64,000 bases of DNA, from contig MTLY02000003.1 of the NCBI GenBank assembly GCA_002011035.2, positions 613,194 to 677,193 on the forward strand. Reading direction: 5' to 3'. The DNA is from Candidatus Hecatella orcuttiae. Lineage in GTDB: Archaea > Thermoproteota > Bathyarchaeia > Hecatellales > Hecatellaceae. Positions 62,901 to 64,000 of the stretch are shown here, in pieces (the stretch's first letter is position 1; the number at the start of each line of letters is the position of its first letter). A program made the position numbers and the translations under genes. The notes under the pieces were generated by a model. It ran no database searches. It saw only the letters and a list, made by a program, of their open reading frames with translations, and was not told where the DNA came from.

Positions 62901-62933
62901 GGGTCTCGGGTTCGATTCCCGACGGGCCCGCCA

Positions 62934-63215
62934 TTTCACTGGTTTAACGAATTCTTAAGCATTTGTTTATCAGCTGTATGAATTGTTTCTAAGGAAATAG
63001 CAGCGTCGTTGGTTGAAGGCTTTGGGAGCTGGCTTAGGATTAAACACTGTTCTGCTTTGATTTCCAGATTCAGTCTTAATTCTCCACTTCACCCATCCTA
63101 GAAAAGACCCCTCTTCTGTTTCTGTTGTTCCCTTGTCTGAAATGTGTTAAAGCCGGTAGGAAACATGCAAAACTATTTAATCTATAAGCTTCAATAAGAT
63201 ACTGAGGGTATTTTT
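62934..63215. other. Intergenic stretch with little recognisable content
   Basis: A+T-richer sequence between the tRNA and the last gene. I see no convincing ORF, repeat or structured RNA. CTATTTAATC at about 63171-63180 is a good TATA element for the gene starting at 63216. Confidence 0.5.
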
Positions 63216-64000
63216 ATGTCGCAAAGCCTTATTTCTGATGCTCCGGGGATGAGAGACCTTGTTGGGACCTATGCGTGGGTTACGGGGAGGCACTCTGCGG
63301 CGCTCAGGAAGCTGGCTTCTAAGATTGTGAAATACTATGTTTCCTACGTGAAGGTTGAAGACGGAAAGGTGGTCAGCATCTCCCCTGAAAACGCTCACAC
63401 ACCCACCGTGGAGAACATGCTCTACCGTATACATGCAGGATGGTCCAAGGATCCTGAAGAAAAGGTTGGGCGGTTTGTGGACTCCAAGATTACCCTTGCA
63501 GAGCTACAAGAGATCAGGGAAGCGGCGGACGCAGCGTTACGCGTGATAGAGGAGAACAAGTGGCCAGCGGGAAACATGGCCCGCTGCCTCGAACCCTTCT
63601 TAGGTGTGATACGTGAACTCTTTGAGCTGATAAGAAAGAAAGACGTTACCTCGAATAAAGTCATCAAAAAGTATGAGGAGGCCGTGAGGAAGTTCCATAA
63701 GGAACTTGTCGAGACACCGTGGGACAAGCTCCCAAAAGCCGATCCCCCTACGATAAAAGAAACATTAGCAGATTTCGCCAAGATACTGGGGGAGGTGCAA
63801 AAAGGAGTAGAATTTTGGACCTTTTATTTGCCGGGTCTCCCCACAGACTTCGACAGGATCGCATCAACCTTCTATGTTTCAGTCAGGGAAATAGACGATG
63901 CCTTCCGCGGATACGAGGAGCTGGTCAGAAGTTGTAAAGAAAAGTCAGGCTTCATGAAAGGACCCCCACCTGACCTCACGCAAAGCGCAATGCAAGCCAT
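63216..64000 (+). CDS. Unrecognised helical protein, N-terminal 261 residues (runs off the window)
   Basis: ATG 63216 opens a frame with no stop to the window end. The visible part is soluble and mostly helical: DLVGTYAWVTGRHSAALRKL at the start, a TPTVENMLYRIHAGW segment, then Glu/Lys-rich helices. There is no signal peptide, membrane helix or motif that I recognise. A TATA element about 40 bases upstream and consistent codon structure support a real gene. It lies at the edge of the compositionally distinct region, so it may be part of an acquired element. Confidence 0.7.
   Translation, partial: MSQSLISDAPGMRDLVGTYAWVTGRHSAALRKLASKIVKYYVSYVKVEDGKVVSISPENAHTPTVENMLYRIHAGWSKDPEEKVGRFVDSKITLAELQEIREAADAALRVIEENKWPAGNMARCLEPFLGVIRELFELIRKKDVTSNKVIKKYEEAVRKFHKELVETPWDKLPKADPPTIKETLADFAKILGEVQKGVEFWTFYLPGLPTDFDRIASTFYVSVREIDDAFRGYEELVRSCKEKSGFMKGPPPDLTQSAMQA

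Larger units (their letters stand above)
62780..62933 (+). tRNA. tRNA-Lys(UUU) with three introns and encoded CCA
   Basis: The acceptor stem GGGCCCG (62780-62786) pairs with CGGGCCC (62923-62929), followed by G73 and CCA. The D arm is GCTC/GAGC (62811-62814, 62825-62828) and the anticodon stem is CCGGG/CCCGG (62830-62834, 62862-62866). The loop is CTTTTA plus A62861, anticodon TTT at 62837-62839. The T arm is TCGGG/CCCGA. The remaining 76 bases fall into three insertions; removing them leaves a 78-base cloverleaf with U8, A9, a 10-base D loop and a 5-base variable loop. Two of the insertions form complete bulge-helix-bulge structures. Confidence 0.9.

Noticed and set aside
62740-62934. 64-codon reverse frame over the tRNA region
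   Set aside because: It spans the tRNA-Lys gene with its introns and reads as low-complexity sequence from stems.
1-64000. CRISPR arrays, insertion sequences and rRNA genes
   Set aside because: No regularly spaced direct repeats, transposase-like frames or rRNA-like sequence were seen on either strand.

Overview
The window comes from an archaeon. It encodes TBP, MCM with a GINS subunit, Hel308 and Lhr helicases, a family B DNA polymerase, an A-type ATPase, a proteasome alpha subunit with the exosome operon, Pelota, an Sm-like protein, a eukaryote/archaeal-type signal peptidase and a tRNA gene with bulge-helix-bulge introns. Many genes start with TTG or GTG behind short Shine-Dalgarno motifs, and ATGA stop/start overlaps are common. 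Coenzyme M genes, an MptE-like pterin kinase, the siroheme-dependent heme route and a multi-intron tRNA together suggest a TACK-type lineage such as Bathyarchaeia. That placement is inference only; no rRNA or marker phylogeny is available here.

Layout. 1-5.2 kb: a truncated Lhr-like helicase, a flavin/F420-type small protein, a tiny coupled membrane-protein pair, a secreted four-repeat surface protein, a B12-type radical SAM protein and a zinc-finger protein. 5.4-13.5 kb: ATPase A and B subunits, then GINS, MCM and Hel308. 13.5-23.3 kb: TrpB2, Fap7-type kinase, Sm-like protein, CoA-binding protein, a LeuA-family synthase, TBP, signal peptidase, Lhr and MobA. 23.4-27.4 kb: molybdenum cofactor and hydroxylase accessory genes (MocA-like, XdhC, MoeA) and a DtxR-type regulator. 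27.4-30.5 kb: DUF1464, DUF447 and MptE-like genes, probably pterin related. 30.5-40.6 kb: DNA polymerase B, RimI, Pelota, CutA, a site-2 protease, TtuA/Ncs6, GTPBP1-like GTPase and a radical SAM protein. 40.7-44.8 kb: psmA-SBDS-rrp4-rrp41-rrp42-rpl37ae.

44.9-58.1 kb is dominated by tetrapyrrole synthesis. hemA, hemB, hemL, hemC, cobA/sirA and hemD form one tightly packed operon. Nearby are precorrin-2 dehydrogenase and ahbA, ahbB, ahbC and ahbD. Together these cover glutamyl-tRNA to siroheme to heme b by the archaeal alternative route. 58.1-61.5 kb holds a cysteate synthase-fused sulfopyruvate decarboxylase pair for coenzyme M, with a divergent solute-binding-like protein that has no signal peptide.

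61.5-64 kb looks different. It is richer in A+T and holds antitoxin fragments, a tautomerase with a 12-base perfect Shine-Dalgarno sequence, a C_GCAxxG_C_C protein whose stop codon lies in a structure resembling an integron attC site, a tRNA-Lys(UUU) with three introns, and the start of an unrecognised protein. The strongest observations are the three-intron tRNA, the attC-like cassette end, the DNA polymerase whose exonuclease site has lost four of five catalytic residues, the LeuA-family gene with no ATG/GTG/TTG start available for its essential N-terminus, and the coenzyme M genes.
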